Part shown: positions 9,971-19,263 of the stretch, piece by piece | Layout of the letters: each line of letters starts with the position of its first letter | How positions within the stretch are numbered: the first letter of the stretch is position 1 | Assembly (NCBI GenBank): GCA_016934395.1 | Contig: JAFGSZ010000049.1 | Span: 28,204 to 92,203, forward strand | From: Bacteroidales bacterium | Lineage (GTDB): Bacteria > Bacteroidota > Bacteroidia > Bacteroidales > UBA10428 | Reading direction: 5' to 3' | Length of the DNA: 64,000 nucleotides | The notes under the pieces: model-generated | Told to the model about the DNA's origin: nothing | Seen by the model: only the letters and a program-made list of their open reading frames with translations | Database searches by the model: none | Position numbers and translations under genes: made by a program

Positions 9971-9983
9971 GTTTTGAACTTTA

Positions 9984-10018
9984 AAAAAAAGCACAAGAAA
10001 AAATCTTGTGCTTTTTTT
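9984..10018 (+). terminator. Rho-independent terminator after trxA
   Basis: An A-tract plus GCACAAGA pairs with TCTTGTGC plus a T-tract across a short A-rich loop, ending in seven T. It lies 13 bases after the trxA stop and separates trxA from the next gene. Confidence 0.85.
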
Positions 10019-10059
10019 ATTTGATTTTCCATAATCAAAATTCCATAACAACATTTCTG

Positions 10060-11046
10060 ATGTTAATAAGACTTTTTAAAAGCAATAATCCTTTAGCCTA
10101 TCTTATTATATTTTTAATCGTTATTGTTTCCTGGATTCCATCGATAATACAGCATCAATGGATGTTTTTTCACTTTGACTACTCTCCCGGAATTTTATAT
10201 AAAAATATTCAGCCCTTTTTATTCTTACATAAAGATTTTAGTATTGTTTTTACTTTTATTTTAGTAATAAGTATCTCGTTTCTCTTAGTTCGGCTGAATA
10301 TTCAATTCTTTTTTATAAATGTTCGTACTCAGTTGCCTGCCCTTTTTTACCTGGTTCTTGTGTGCGCATTTTTTCCCCTGAATCGTGCAAATCCGGCCTT
10401 ATTGGCTTCTTTATTTATAATCATTGCACTGTTTAAGATATTTAATTCCTATAAACAGGACCAATTATCCTACCAGTATTTTGATAGTGCAATTTTAATT
10501 TCAACAGGAAGTTTATTTTATTTTAACCTTATATTTTTTATTCCTTTATTATGGACAGGACTTGCAATTTTAAGAAACTTTAAATGGAGAGAGTGGGTAT
10601 TTACGCTTGTTGGGGTATCTTTGCCGTATGTTTTTTTATTTTCCTACTACTATCTTACCGATAGAAGATTATTTATTTTATGGGAAAATCTATATGCACA
10701 ACTTACTGAAGAAAATATAAATTATAATTTCAGTACCTACTTTCAATTGTATTTATTGTTTTTGCTGGTTTTAGCAGCAGTGGCCAGTTTTATGATGATC
10801 CGTAAATTTGGAAGTAAAAAAATTCAGGCTAGAAAATATTTCACTTTTTTACTTTTTTTCTTCATTAATTCAGTATTGATATATTTCCTTGTTCCTTCGG
10901 CAGGAATTGAAATCATTTATTTTTCAGGAATACCCCTTACCTATTTATTCTCGCATTATTTTATTAATGTACAAAATAATCTTATCAATAATTTCTTCTT
11001 CGCAATAACTGTTTTTGGGGTAATTATTTTCCGGTTTATGTTTTGA
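10060..11046 (+). CDS. Polytopic membrane protein, DUF6427-like
   Basis: A 328-residue integral membrane protein with about eight to ten hydrophobic segments (for example LIIFLIVIVSWIPSII, FTFILVISISFLLV, LYLLFLLVLAAVASFMMI). ATG at 10060 (MLIRLFKSNNPLAYL) is preferred to the upstream in-frame codon at 10006, because that one lies inside the trxA terminator and because 'F-K-S-N-N-P' just after the start is typical of the DUF6427 family of Bacteroidota. The family has no established function. No catalytic or transport signature is visible. It is flanked by terminators on both sides. Confidence 0.75.
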   Translation: MLIRLFKSNNPLAYLIIFLIVIVSWIPSIIQHQWMFFHFDYSPGILYKNIQPFLFLHKDFSIVFTFILVISISFLLVRLNIQFFFINVRTQLPALFYLVLVCAFFPLNRANPALLASLFIIIALFKIFNSYKQDQLSYQYFDSAILISTGSLFYFNLIFFIPLLWTGLAILRNFKWREWVFTLVGVSLPYVFLFSYYYLTDRRLFILWENLYAQLTEENINYNFSTYFQLYLLFLLVLAAVASFMMIRKFGSKKIQARKYFTFLLFFFINSVLIYFLVPSAGIEIIYFSGIPLTYLFSHYFINVQNNLINNFFFAITVFGVIIFRFMF

Positions 11047-11061
11047 AACGTGTAAGTCGCT

Positions 11062-11089
11062 AAATAAAAAAACCGGCGTTTAACCGGTT
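11062..11089 (-). terminator. Terminator ending the minus-strand Sia/Che operon
   Basis: AACCGG (11071-11076) pairs with CCGGTT (11084-11089). Read on the minus strand, the hairpin is followed by TTTTTTTATTTA, giving an intrinsic terminator 23 bases after the last gene of the operon. On the plus strand no T-tract follows. Confidence 0.65.
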
Positions 11090-11112
11090 AGTCAGAGTTT
11101 GAAAAATTCTCA

Positions 11113-11553
11113 TTATAGTTTTTTCACGAAAGACAGAATACCCACACAATCTCCGGGTTTGCCGTCTTTGAAAGATATAAATACATGATAAACGCCCGTT
11201 TTCTGGCATTTAAAATCGAAAAAAGGATAGTCTTTTCCAGTAGCAGTCATAAAACTGCTACCCAGCATATTATTCATTTCCCATAATTGCAATACTCCTT
11301 CACCTTCTGAACTTGGAGATGTACAAATGGAAAATCTATACACTGTACTTTTACTTAATACCATTGAAAATTTCGCTGTAGGAGCTTTTCCTCCGGGCGT
11401 GCCGGCATCCAGCTTAACAACAAAATCTTTTAAATATGTAACATTACCTGCATTAGCAGCACACTGGGCAACGAGTTGTGCATTATCTTGTGCCGACAGG
11501 TTTACACCAAAAATGATTAATAATATTACAATTAATTTAATAGTAAGTTTCAT
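11113..11553 (-). CDS. Small secreted protein of unknown function
   Basis: A 146-residue protein with a clear signal peptide (MKLTIKLIVILLIIFGVNLSAQ, cleavage probably after SAQ). The mature part is beta-rich with four cysteines (VAQCAANAG, FSICTSPSS, FDFKCQKTG, GDCVGIL) that could form two disulfides, and a Y-H-V-F-I-S-F strand near the end. It lies 2 bases after the stop of the preceding lipoprotein gene and is the last gene before the terminator at 11062-11089, so it belongs to the long Sia/Che operon. I do not recognise the family. A small periplasmic beta-sandwich is a guess from strand pattern. Confidence 0.75.
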   Translation of the reverse strand: MKLTIKLIVILLIIFGVNLSAQDNAQLVAQCAANAGNVTYLKDFVVKLDAGTPGGKAPTAKFSMVLSKSTVYRFSICTSPSSEGEGVLQLWEMNNMLGSSFMTATGKDYPFFDFKCQKTGVYHVFISFKDGKPGDCVGILSFVKKL

Positions 11554-11555
11554 AT

Positions 11556-12461
11556 TTATAAGTTAATTAACCTATTTCGAATTTCTTCAGTTTTATTTAT
11601 TATGCTCTTTAAGCGTTCATCCGTTATATGAACAATACTTACATCATTTTGCACAATTACCAGCATTCCGTCTTCTTCTATTGCTTCCGGCTCACCCTTT
11701 TCAATGGTAATGGTAACATCTTTAAACTCATCTTTGATAACTTTTAGGTCGTCAATCAGAGCTTTAAACTGTTTATCGCTTTTATAATTTTCCAGGATAA
11801 GAATCAGGTCGTTTAAAAGAATCTTTTGGTCGCCAATACGTTCAGCCAGTTGAGGATGAGGGGCTTCTTTTGCAACCTGGGTAGCAAGGTATAAACCTTC
11901 CATCCAAACCCCCGCAACAATTAAAGCGCTAAGATTGCTGCGGTTATTTGTTCTTAAATATTTATCCATCTGGTTAAAGCTATGAACAGAAATGTACATT
12001 AGCGAATCAAGGTTTTGATTATTCTGTGCCAGCCTTTTTAAAGTAGTAAAATCAAAAAACTGCCCTACCTTTAATGCATCCGATAAAACCTTTATCGATG
12101 AAATATAATCAATTACAATACTGGTTTTATTATACATATTCAGGTACCCAAGATCAGCTCCGTATATTCCCAGGTTAAAAGCTTGCTTAAAGCTGTTATT
12201 CATATCTTCCAGATTGTCGGTTGGGGACAGATATTTATTTGAAAAAGGCACCCCGAGTTCCTTAACAAGATAAGCCATTTCAACCGGTGAAGATATATTC
12301 TGCACTATATCCTGCATTACTTCTTCGGATATTTCCAAAACACCTTCATTTAATACAGAATCAGGAATTTCAAGTAAAGAATCCTGAGGTTTTTCTCCTC
12401 CTGATCTGCACGAGTATAATACTGTTATACCAATTAGGATGTAAAAAATTCTTTTTATCAT
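11556..12461 (-). CDS. Predicted lipoprotein, helical
   Basis: A 301-residue protein. ATG at 12461 (MIKRIFYILIGITVLYSC) gives a standard lipoprotein signal with lipobox VLYSC; the open frame extends ten codons further but would add a poly-Ile stretch with no function. After Cys18 the chain is almost entirely helical and acidic, with a Pro-Val-Glu-Met-Ala stretch and many Leu/Ile heptads. It belongs to the long minus-strand operon, between the TerB/ABCG transporter gene (71-base gap) and the small secreted protein (2-base gap). This suggests an envelope component of that pathway. No named family recognised. Confidence 0.78.
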   Translation of the reverse strand: MIKRIFYILIGITVLYSCRSGGEKPQDSLLEIPDSVLNEGVLEISEEVMQDIVQNISSPVEMAYLVKELGVPFSNKYLSPTDNLEDMNNSFKQAFNLGIYGADLGYLNMYNKTSIVIDYISSIKVLSDALKVGQFFDFTTLKRLAQNNQNLDSLMYISVHSFNQMDKYLRTNNRSNLSALIVAGVWMEGLYLATQVAKEAPHPQLAERIGDQKILLNDLILILENYKSDKQFKALIDDLKVIKDEFKDVTITIEKGEPEAIEEDGMLVIVQNDVSIVHITDERLKSIINKTEEIRNRLINL

Positions 12462-12532
12462 AATGATGATAATTTTTTTCGATGTTAACAAAAATAAGAA
12501 TTTATATAAAGATATTAAAATCTAGTTCAAAC

Positions 12533-15500
12533 TTAACTTCTCTTTTTCAGATTTTGCCCAATACTCAACAATTTATTCAGTGCATTAAGGTATAATGTAA
12601 TGTAAAACATTAGCGTAAGTACCCATACTACCAGAATATTAAAGGTATAGGTGTCAAAATATCGCCCTAAGAAATACTTCTTGGGTGCAAAAAAATGAGC
12701 TCTGAAATTAAAGTAACCGGTTCCGATCGGATCGAGATAAATCGGATCGATATGTTGAATCAGCTGATGATTATATTCCAGGATCTTATCTTTTTCGTAA
12801 ACCTTTTTAACAATATCAGCAATTCCTTCATTATGATATTGGTCCCTGTACTCCTTGTACACTTCCGGCCTTTTATCAAGTAAAAAATTAATCTTATTTT
12901 CCTTTTTCCGGTTTGCTACCTGAAACTGATTGGTATAAAATGCATCCAGATCGTCCAGGAACTGATATAATTTTCTTGCAATATCCTGATTATAATCACG
13001 GGGATTCAGCTGATCAAGGTATTCAAATTCTAAAGTAGGAACATACCAGTTTTCTTTGGCTATTTCGTTAGCAAGAAGCTTCAAATCATCTGCTTTGTTA
13101 TTTACCGATCCCGTGGTATGCAATTCATTATTTACCCGTTCGAGCCTTTCCCGCATTTCGGGTAAAAAATATACCTTTTTAAAATCTGCCTGGCTTTCGA
13201 GCTGTTCCAGTTCATAAAAAGGTGCGTTATATTTGTTGTCTTTAAACTGCCGAACCATAAGGGCTTCGTAAGTCCAGCGGGTTACCATAAATTCTGCGAT
13301 AGCAGGTACCTTATCAATCCTTCCAATAGTCCGGTTCATTTTATCGAAACTAAACATCGCACCGCTTAATATCATCATCGGGATCATCAATAGCGGAATG
13401 AGTATGTAGATTGTTACAGCTGAATTAAATGATGCGGAAATATTTAATCCAAGAATATTGGCAAAAGCAGCTGTTGAGAACATTGCCAGCCAATACGAAA
13501 AATACATTCCTTTTATGCCTAAAATAGTATTGGCAATAATTACAAACAAAAAAGCCTGAACAGCTGAAATAAAAAATAAAATAATTATTTTGGACAATAA
13601 ATAGCTCGACCGGCTAAGGTTTAGAAACGCTTCGCGTTTTAATATTTTTCTGTCTTTAAATATTTCTTCTGCGCTTACCATAAATCCCAAAAACAGGGCA
13701 ACAATAAGAGACATGAAGATGTAAATATGGATATTTTCGTTTTCTCTGAACAGATAAACATTGGAGTTGGGATCGGCAATAAAATAAATGATGTAGGAAA
13801 GGATAAAACCCAGTACGGGGGCTTCCAGAAGATTTAATGCCACATACTGTTTGTTTTTAATTTTTGAAATAAAATCCCGTATCGAATAAATATAGAACTG
13901 TTTTAACCATCCGGGTATATTTAAGTTTTTAGGCGGCGATTCTTTAACAAGATCAATTTCTTTATATTTTATCTCGTTTTGAAAATATTCTTCCCATTTT
14001 TCCGGAGACACCTTACGTGAATCTGTATAATTGCCGAATTCGTCAACAACCTTAGCCTCTATAATATTAAATATTAATTCCGGATTTACATTTCCACATG
14101 TTGGGCATTCGCCAACTTCGCTGTTAATCTGAGCATCAAGCTTTTTAAAATACATTACGCTTTCTACGGGATTCCCATAATAAATCATATATCCTCCCGT
14201 ATCGAGAATAATCATCCGGTCGAACATTTTGTATATTTCGGATGAGGGCTGATGAATGACCACAAAAATTAGTTTTCCCTTAAGCGTAAGTTCCCGCAGT
14301 AAGTCCATAACATTTTCCGAGTCGCGTGATGAAAGTCCTGAAGTGGGTTCGTCAACGAATAAAATAGCCGGTTCACGAATAAGTTCCAGTGCAATATTTA
14401 AACGTTTGCGCTGGCCTCCGCTTATTGTTTTTTTAAGTGGATTCCCTACCTTCAAATCACGTTTATCAAAAAGGCCCAGATTAGTAAGTGTTTTATTTAC
14501 CAGCGCAGTAATTTCCTCTTCCGACTTATTTTTAAAGCATAATTTTGCATTATAATAAAGGTTTTGAAAAACTGTAAGTTCCTCAATAAGTAAATCGTCC
14601 TGAGGAATTAAACCAATAGCTCCTTCAAGCTTGTCTTTCTCTTTATGTAAATCTATCCCATTAATCAGTACTTCGCCCTTAGAGGGGCTGTCAACTCCTG
14701 AAAGCACATTCAACAAAGTTGTTTTTCCTGCACCGCTTGCACCCATTATACCAATCAGTCTTCCGTGTCCTTCGGAAAAACTAATATTCCTGAATCCCAT
14801 ATTCCCGTTAGGAAATTCAAATTCAATCTTTCTTGCTACATAAGAAACTTTGCTGGCAGAAATATCCACCATAAAGTGAGCTACCACGTCACTATAATAC
14901 ACGGGGGCTCCTTTAGCAAGCTTTACTGCACCACCACTGGCAAATGTGTAAATTCTTGCATTGTTAATAGGAAGACCGTTGAGAAATAAATCTTCATTAC
15001 CTGTATATTTTAAGAAATAAAGATCTACACTCTGAATTCGTAAAATAAAGATATTGGTATCGAGGCGCTTGGTATGAATATATTTGGCGTGTTTATACTT
15101 AGTATTTTTATCATCAATAATAAGTATGTTACTGTTATCAAGTTCCTCAGGGCTGTTTTTAATCACAAAAGACTCAATACTTTCAAATTCTTCCTTTGTA
15201 ACCTTAAATACATCAGCCACAGTATTAATAATAGCCATGCGCTGGTCAGTAAATTTCCGATCAGCGTTTACAATCTCGAATAACCGAACCAGAACAACAA
15301 TTTTCTGCTTTTGAGTAAGAGTTTTATTAATTTTTTTACATAAACCCAGAATCCTTACCGAATCTTTTACAGAAGTTAACCGACCTGTTTTTTTTTCTTC
15401 ATCCGAGTCGTTTAACGCTGCATGTTCTTCAAAAAGTGAAAAATATTCTTTTACCTCATTTTCGCCCAGTTGCTGGTTAAGAAAATTCCGTACATACTCT

Positions 15501-15583
15501 ATCTGTGTATTCTCAACCCCTTCATCTTGTTTTGCAATAATTGCAAACAATTGCATCAGGGCCTTTAATATTTCTTCACTCAT
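12533..15583 (-). CDS. ABCG-type ABC transporter with N-terminal TerB-like and FHA-like regions
   Basis: A 1016-residue fusion. Residues 1-~130 are helical and resemble TerB/tellurite-resistance-type domains (LMQLFAIIAKQDEGVENTQ, LVRLFEIVNADRKF). Residues ~150-250 look like an FHA-type beta region (LFLNGLPINNARIYTFASGG). The ABC ATPase follows (~255-480), with Walker A GASGAGKTT, signature ISGGQRKR, Walker B ILFVDEPTSG and the H-loop VIHQPSSE. An insert carries a CPTC pair. The C-terminal third is an ABC-2/ABCG membrane domain with about six helices (LGFILSYIIYFIA, IFMSLIVALFLGFMVS, and others). ATPase and permease are in one chain, as in ABCG half-transporters. It is in the operon after siaC. 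The substrate is unknown; TerB and FHA-like parts suggest control by phosphorylation or stress. Confidence 0.88.
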   Translation of the reverse strand: MSEEILKALMQLFAIIAKQDEGVENTQIEYVRNFLNQQLGENEVKEYFSLFEEHAALNDSDEEKKTGRLTSVKDSVRILGLCKKINKTLTQKQKIVVLVRLFEIVNADRKFTDQRMAIINTVADVFKVTKEEFESIESFVIKNSPEELDNSNILIIDDKNTKYKHAKYIHTKRLDTNIFILRIQSVDLYFLKYTGNEDLFLNGLPINNARIYTFASGGAVKLAKGAPVYYSDVVAHFMVDISASKVSYVARKIEFEFPNGNMGFRNISFSEGHGRLIGIMGASGAGKTTLLNVLSGVDSPSKGEVLINGIDLHKEKDKLEGAIGLIPQDDLLIEELTVFQNLYYNAKLCFKNKSEEEITALVNKTLTNLGLFDKRDLKVGNPLKKTISGGQRKRLNIALELIREPAILFVDEPTSGLSSRDSENVMDLLRELTLKGKLIFVVIHQPSSEIYKMFDRMIILDTGGYMIYYGNPVESVMYFKKLDAQINSEVGECPTCGNVNPELIFNIIEAKVVDEFGNYTDSRKVSPEKWEEYFQNEIKYKEIDLVKESPPKNLNIPGWLKQFYIYSIRDFISKIKNKQYVALNLLEAPVLGFILSYIIYFIADPNSNVYLFRENENIHIYIFMSLIVALFLGFMVSAEEIFKDRKILKREAFLNLSRSSYLLSKIIILFFISAVQAFLFVIIANTILGIKGMYFSYWLAMFSTAAFANILGLNISASFNSAVTIYILIPLLMIPMMILSGAMFSFDKMNRTIGRIDKVPAIAEFMVTRWTYEALMVRQFKDNKYNAPFYELEQLESQADFKKVYFLPEMRERLERVNNELHTTGSVNNKADDLKLLANEIAKENWYVPTLEFEYLDQLNPRDYNQDIARKLYQFLDDLDAFYTNQFQVANRKKENKINFLLDKRPEVYKEYRDQYHNEGIADIVKKVYEKDKILEYNHQLIQHIDPIYLDPIGTGYFNFRAHFFAPKKYFLGRYFDTYTFNILVVWVLTLMFYITLYLNALNKLLSIGQNLKKRS

Positions 15584-15639
15584 TTATATCCGTTGGATTA
15601 TAATCTGAATAATGATACTATGGCAAAAATCTGAGAAAA

Positions 15640-16020
15640 TTATCCTGAATAGGCCACTTGCTCAAATGGTACATCTACTATATCGGAATATTCTTCACCA
15701 GCTTCTTCCATATCTTCGTCGTCTTCCGGATAATGCCAGCGAATAAGAACATCATTTCCATTTTCATACATCTCTTCAAGCTTCATAAGAATGTCGAGCA
15801 GAATCTTCGAAGAAGCAGTATTAAAGTATGTAAGTTTAAAATTTACAACTGTTTTTTTATTTGGATTCTTTTCATATTCAGACAGCCATGTTAATACAGG
15901 TTCATAAAACGATGCCACATCTTCCGGCAACGATCTTCCTGCAATTTCCATAATTTCGTTGTCTGCATCTAAAATTATCTTTGGTGTATCTTCTGTTCCT
16001 TGAATTTTTATTGTTTCCAT
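15640..16020 (-). CDS. siaC: SiaC family regulatory phosphoprotein (DUF1987)
   Basis: A 126-residue protein of the SiaC/DUF1987 family. In Pseudomonas, SiaC is the anti-anti-sigma-like switch protein phosphorylated by SiaB and dephosphorylated by SiaA. The central motif FKLTYFNTASSKILLDIL contains the Thr-Ala-Ser-Ser stretch where the family's phosphorylation site lies. The N-terminal strand (IKIQGTEDTPKIILD) and the acidic C-terminus (WHYPEDDEDMEEAGEEY) are also typical. It follows siaB by 7 bases and precedes the transporter gene. No siaD-type GGDEF gene is present, so the downstream target of the switch must be different here. The transporter is a candidate. Confidence 0.9.
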   Translation of the reverse strand: METIKIQGTEDTPKIILDADNEIMEIAGRSLPEDVASFYEPVLTWLSEYEKNPNKKTVVNFKLTYFNTASSKILLDILMKLEEMYENGNDVLIRWHYPEDDEDMEEAGEEYSDIVDVPFEQVAYSG

Positions 16021-16027
16021 AGTGTTA

Positions 16028-16609
16028 TTATTTAAATTCTCTAGGTATTGTTGATGTTAATAAAAAGAACGATGTATCGTCTGATATTGGGAGAAAGTGA
16101 TATTCAAGTTCTTTACCTGTTTTTCTCTTTATATCAATAAAACCAAGCCCGGCGCCTCCCTTTTCAGAAAGTCTGCCTTCTTTCATTTGTTTTTTATACA
16201 ATTGTTTTAACTCTTCCTTATCCATCCTGTTAATGGTTTCAAGAATATCTGTAAGTTCTTCAATCCTGTCGTTCTCAACAGCATTACCGGTAGTAACACT
16301 ATATTCGTTATCGCCTTTACTTACGAGAAAAATTCCTCTGCCCGAGAACAAATAATTTTGCGAGGTAAAGTCATCGGCATGTTTGCTAATATTTTGCAAA
16401 CATTCTACCATAACGTGAAAGACTTTCCTTTGAACGCTGCCAGATTCATCATCCTTGGCCATATTTGATTCCGTTAAGGACGTAAAGGCCTTAGTAATCT
16501 GATGGGTAATTTCACCTTCATAGACTAAGGTTATCTCGTGGGCTTTCATAGATTTATAGAACTCATAGACAAATTCCAAAAAACCCTTTACATCTTTTTT
16601 ATTGTCCAT
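16028..16609 (-). CDS. siaB: SiaB family protein kinase
   Basis: A 193-residue protein of the SiaB/DUF6272 family, a GHKL-type kinase thought to phosphorylate SiaC. The N-box-like helix VMVECLQNISKHAD carries the Asn expected to bind Mg-ATP, and the glycine loop is seen as SEKGGAGLGFIDIKRKTG. The C-terminal strand FFLLTSTIP closes the fold. It sits 35 bases after the SiaA-like phosphatase gene and 7 bases before siaC. The phosphatase-kinase-target set therefore appears in the same order as in sia operons. Start: ATG 16609. Confidence 0.88.
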   Translation of the reverse strand: MDNKKDVKGFLEFVYEFYKSMKAHEITLVYEGEITHQITKAFTSLTESNMAKDDESGSVQRKVFHVMVECLQNISKHADDFTSQNYLFSGRGIFLVSKGDNEYSVTTGNAVENDRIEELTDILETINRMDKEELKQLYKKQMKEGRLSEKGGAGLGFIDIKRKTGKELEYHFLPISDDTSFFLLTSTIPREFK

Positions 16610-16644
16610 ATTATGCTAATTTATATTTATTATATTAATTTTTT

Positions 16645-19263
16645 TTAAAATTCAATTCCAATTAATAACACATCATCAATTTGTTTATGTGATCCTCTCC
16701 AATTTTCAAAATCATTATAAAAAAACTCATTTAGTTCTTCCATAGTTAAATTATTCTGCTCAACAATAGCTTCTTTAATCCTTTTAGGGGAGTATTTTTT
16801 CATATCTTCTCCTCCCAGCTGATCGGGTAATCCATCAGAGAAAAAGAAGATCCGGTCGCCACGTTTATACTTTACTACGTGATTTGTGAATTCTTGTTCC
16901 GGTTTTTTTCTATGAGGAATACCTCCAATGGCTTTTCTGTCGCCCTTAAATTCTTCCAGCTCTCCGTTATTAATGTAATATAAAGGCCGGTGTGCACCTG
17001 CAAACTGCACTTCTTTCTTTTTGTGATTAATTTTACACAAAGCGATATCCATTCCATCACGTGCTTCTGCGTCGTCCCGGTCTTGTTTTAATGTTTTTCT
17101 TACATTATAATGCAGCTGGTTGCATACACTGGCTGCAGTTTGTTCTGTATTATGATCGGCAATATTGTTTAGAAGGAAATATCCGATAAATGAAAGCAAA
17201 GCTCCCGGAACACCATGGCCGGTACAGTCAACCACGGCAATATATATTTCATCATCTTTTTTGAAAAACCAGGGGAAATCGCCGCTTACCACATCTCTTG
17301 GTTTATAGTAAATAAATGATTTTGGCAGGTGTTCCCGGATTATTTTATTATCAGGAAGTATTGAGGTCTGGATGCGTTCGGCATAATTAATAGAGTCTTC
17401 AATTTTTCGGTTCTTATCCTGTATTTCAAGCTCGATACGTTTTGCTTCTGTAATATCATGGCCTACAAACAGAATTGTTTCCAGTTCGTTTTCATTAAAT
17501 TCCGGGATTGCATTAAAGCTCATGATCCGTTCCTGCCCTTCATCCTGCATCCGCACCGGAATAGTAATTTCAGCATTCAATTTTTTGGGTGAAGCTTTTA
17601 TTTCATTTATGGTGGATTTAAAATAATTAAGCAACACCGCAGATATTTTTATATCTGATAATGTTTTATTAATAATATCTTTAGGTTCGTATCGAAGAAA
17701 CTGTTCTACCACGGGATTGGCATAAAAAAACTGGCCTGCCGTGCTTAACCGGATAATCATATCGAGAGAGTTTTCTGAAAGCGCCTGCATTTTACTTTTC
17801 ATTCGCTCCTCTTTCTCGGCCCTCTTTCGTTCTGTGATATCTGTAGAATTTACTATTATTCCATTAATGGCTTTATCTTCGAGAAGGTTTCTTCCGGTTG
17901 ATTCCATAAAAATCTTCTGACCATTCTTTTTCATATAGGTATATTGAATGGTAATCGGCGTTGAAGGATCTTCAAACAACTGTTTAAATAAATTTTTAAA
18001 ACTGAGTTCTCCTTTTCGAGTCAGCCGGTCAATATCCTTTCCGGTCATCATTTCCTCAGGAGTATATCCAAGTATTTTAGTTACCGAAGGACTTTCGTAA
18101 ACCATCTGCTGTTTTTCATTGTAAATAGAGATAATCTCAGAGGCATTTTCAAGAAGGGAATATAATCTTTTCTGGGCATTTTCAACTTCCTGAATTTTGG
18201 ATTCAAGCTGCTCGTTAGAATTTCGCAGTTCTTCCTGTGTAGCCCTCATTTCTTCAGCATTTTGCTGAAGTTCTTCTTCGTTTTCCTTCAGTTCCTGGGT
18301 CATCATCTGAGATTCCTTCAGCAACTGCTCCGTTCTTTGGTTAACTTTTAAATTAAAAACGGTACGGGCAATAATTTCACCCAGCTCCTTAAGATATCGA
18401 ATGGTTAATTCGGGTATTTCGGGTTGAATGGTAGCAAATTCAATTACTCCCTGCAATTTTTCATCTGTGATAAGCGGAACAAGTAAAATACTTTGTGGTT
18501 TCTGATCACCAAGAATTCCTGAAGTAATGGATACATAATCATCAGGAATTTCTGTACGGTAAATATAATCCATCTCATATGCACATTCACCGATAAGTCC
18601 GTAGCCAACCTTAAATTCCTGGTTTATATATTTCTTTCTATTGTATGCATATGTGGCCACATTTCGAAGTAATTGATTTTCTTCGTCGTATATGTAAAGG
18701 GCACCCTGTGTTACGTTTATATATTTAACCAGTGAAGCAATTACCTGATCGGATAATTCATCAATTTTATTATTAATGCGAAGTATATTAGATATAATAT
18801 CTTTCCCTTCGGTAATCCATCCCTGTTCGGATTCTTTTTGGAAATTATTTCTTAAATTTTCCCTCATTAACAATAATGACTGGGCCAAAACATCATTATT
18901 GGAACGAATATCAAGATGTGTTTCGTAATTTCCTTCTCCTATTTGTTTGGCAAAATCTGCCATTTTATTTAGCCTGGCATCTCTTTCTTCAATCTGTTTA
19001 TCAAAAGCCTTTTGTTCCTGTAAATGTTTTCGGGACGTTAAATAAACACTCAACACAAATATTAACGGCATAAAATCCATAATCCACAATACAGGATTAT
19101 CTTTATGTAACTGAAGAAGACCGGCAAATGTTATATGAGCATTACTGTGGAATATGGTTATCAGCCACGAAATTATCGGAAAAAACAACCCTAACAAAAA
19201 AGCTTTTACGGCTGTATTTGATTCAAAAATCTTAAAAATTCTATTTCCTAATATTTTAGCCAT
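16645..19263 (-). CDS. SiaA-like sensor: membrane-anchored GAF-PAS-PAS-PP2C (SpoIIE) phosphatase
   Basis: An 872-residue signalling phosphatase. Two membrane helices lie at about residues 20-37 and 55-75. A coiled coil leads to a GAF domain (~165-310; YGLIGECAYEMDYIYR, DDYVSITSGILGDQKP). A second coiled coil (QNAEEMRATQEELRNSNEQL) is followed by two PAS domains (~366-485 and ~490-615). The SpoIIE/PP2C domain occupies ~640-872, with the metal-binding aspartates in VVSGDFPWFF, VVDCTGHGVPGAL, FFSDGLPDQLGG and QIDDVLLIG. It should dephosphorylate SiaC in response to a signal sensed by GAF/PAS. Its ATG at 19263 directly adjoins the stop of the upstream GAF gene (no gap), indicating tight coupling. 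The classical SiaA sensor region is replaced here by GAF and PAS modules. Confidence 0.9.
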   Translation of the reverse strand: MAKILGNRIFKIFESNTAVKAFLLGLFFPIISWLITIFHSNAHITFAGLLQLHKDNPVLWIMDFMPLIFVLSVYLTSRKHLQEQKAFDKQIEERDARLNKMADFAKQIGEGNYETHLDIRSNNDVLAQSLLLMRENLRNNFQKESEQGWITEGKDIISNILRINNKIDELSDQVIASLVKYINVTQGALYIYDEENQLLRNVATYAYNRKKYINQEFKVGYGLIGECAYEMDYIYRTEIPDDYVSITSGILGDQKPQSILLVPLITDEKLQGVIEFATIQPEIPELTIRYLKELGEIIARTVFNLKVNQRTEQLLKESQMMTQELKENEEELQQNAEEMRATQEELRNSNEQLESKIQEVENAQKRLYSLLENASEIISIYNEKQQMVYESPSVTKILGYTPEEMMTGKDIDRLTRKGELSFKNLFKQLFEDPSTPITIQYTYMKKNGQKIFMESTGRNLLEDKAINGIIVNSTDITERKRAEKEERMKSKMQALSENSLDMIIRLSTAGQFFYANPVVEQFLRYEPKDIINKTLSDIKISAVLLNYFKSTINEIKASPKKLNAEITIPVRMQDEGQERIMSFNAIPEFNENELETILFVGHDITEAKRIELEIQDKNRKIEDSINYAERIQTSILPDNKIIREHLPKSFIYYKPRDVVSGDFPWFFKKDDEIYIAVVDCTGHGVPGALLSFIGYFLLNNIADHNTEQTAASVCNQLHYNVRKTLKQDRDDAEARDGMDIALCKINHKKKEVQFAGAHRPLYYINNGELEEFKGDRKAIGGIPHRKKPEQEFTNHVVKYKRGDRIFFFSDGLPDQLGGEDMKKYSPKRIKEAIVEQNNLTMEELNEFFYNDFENWRGSHKQIDDVLLIGIEF

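Noticed and set aside
15640..16609. Classic siaABCD operon with a diguanylate cyclase
   Set aside because: No GGDEF domain occurs in any gene of the operon or elsewhere in the window.
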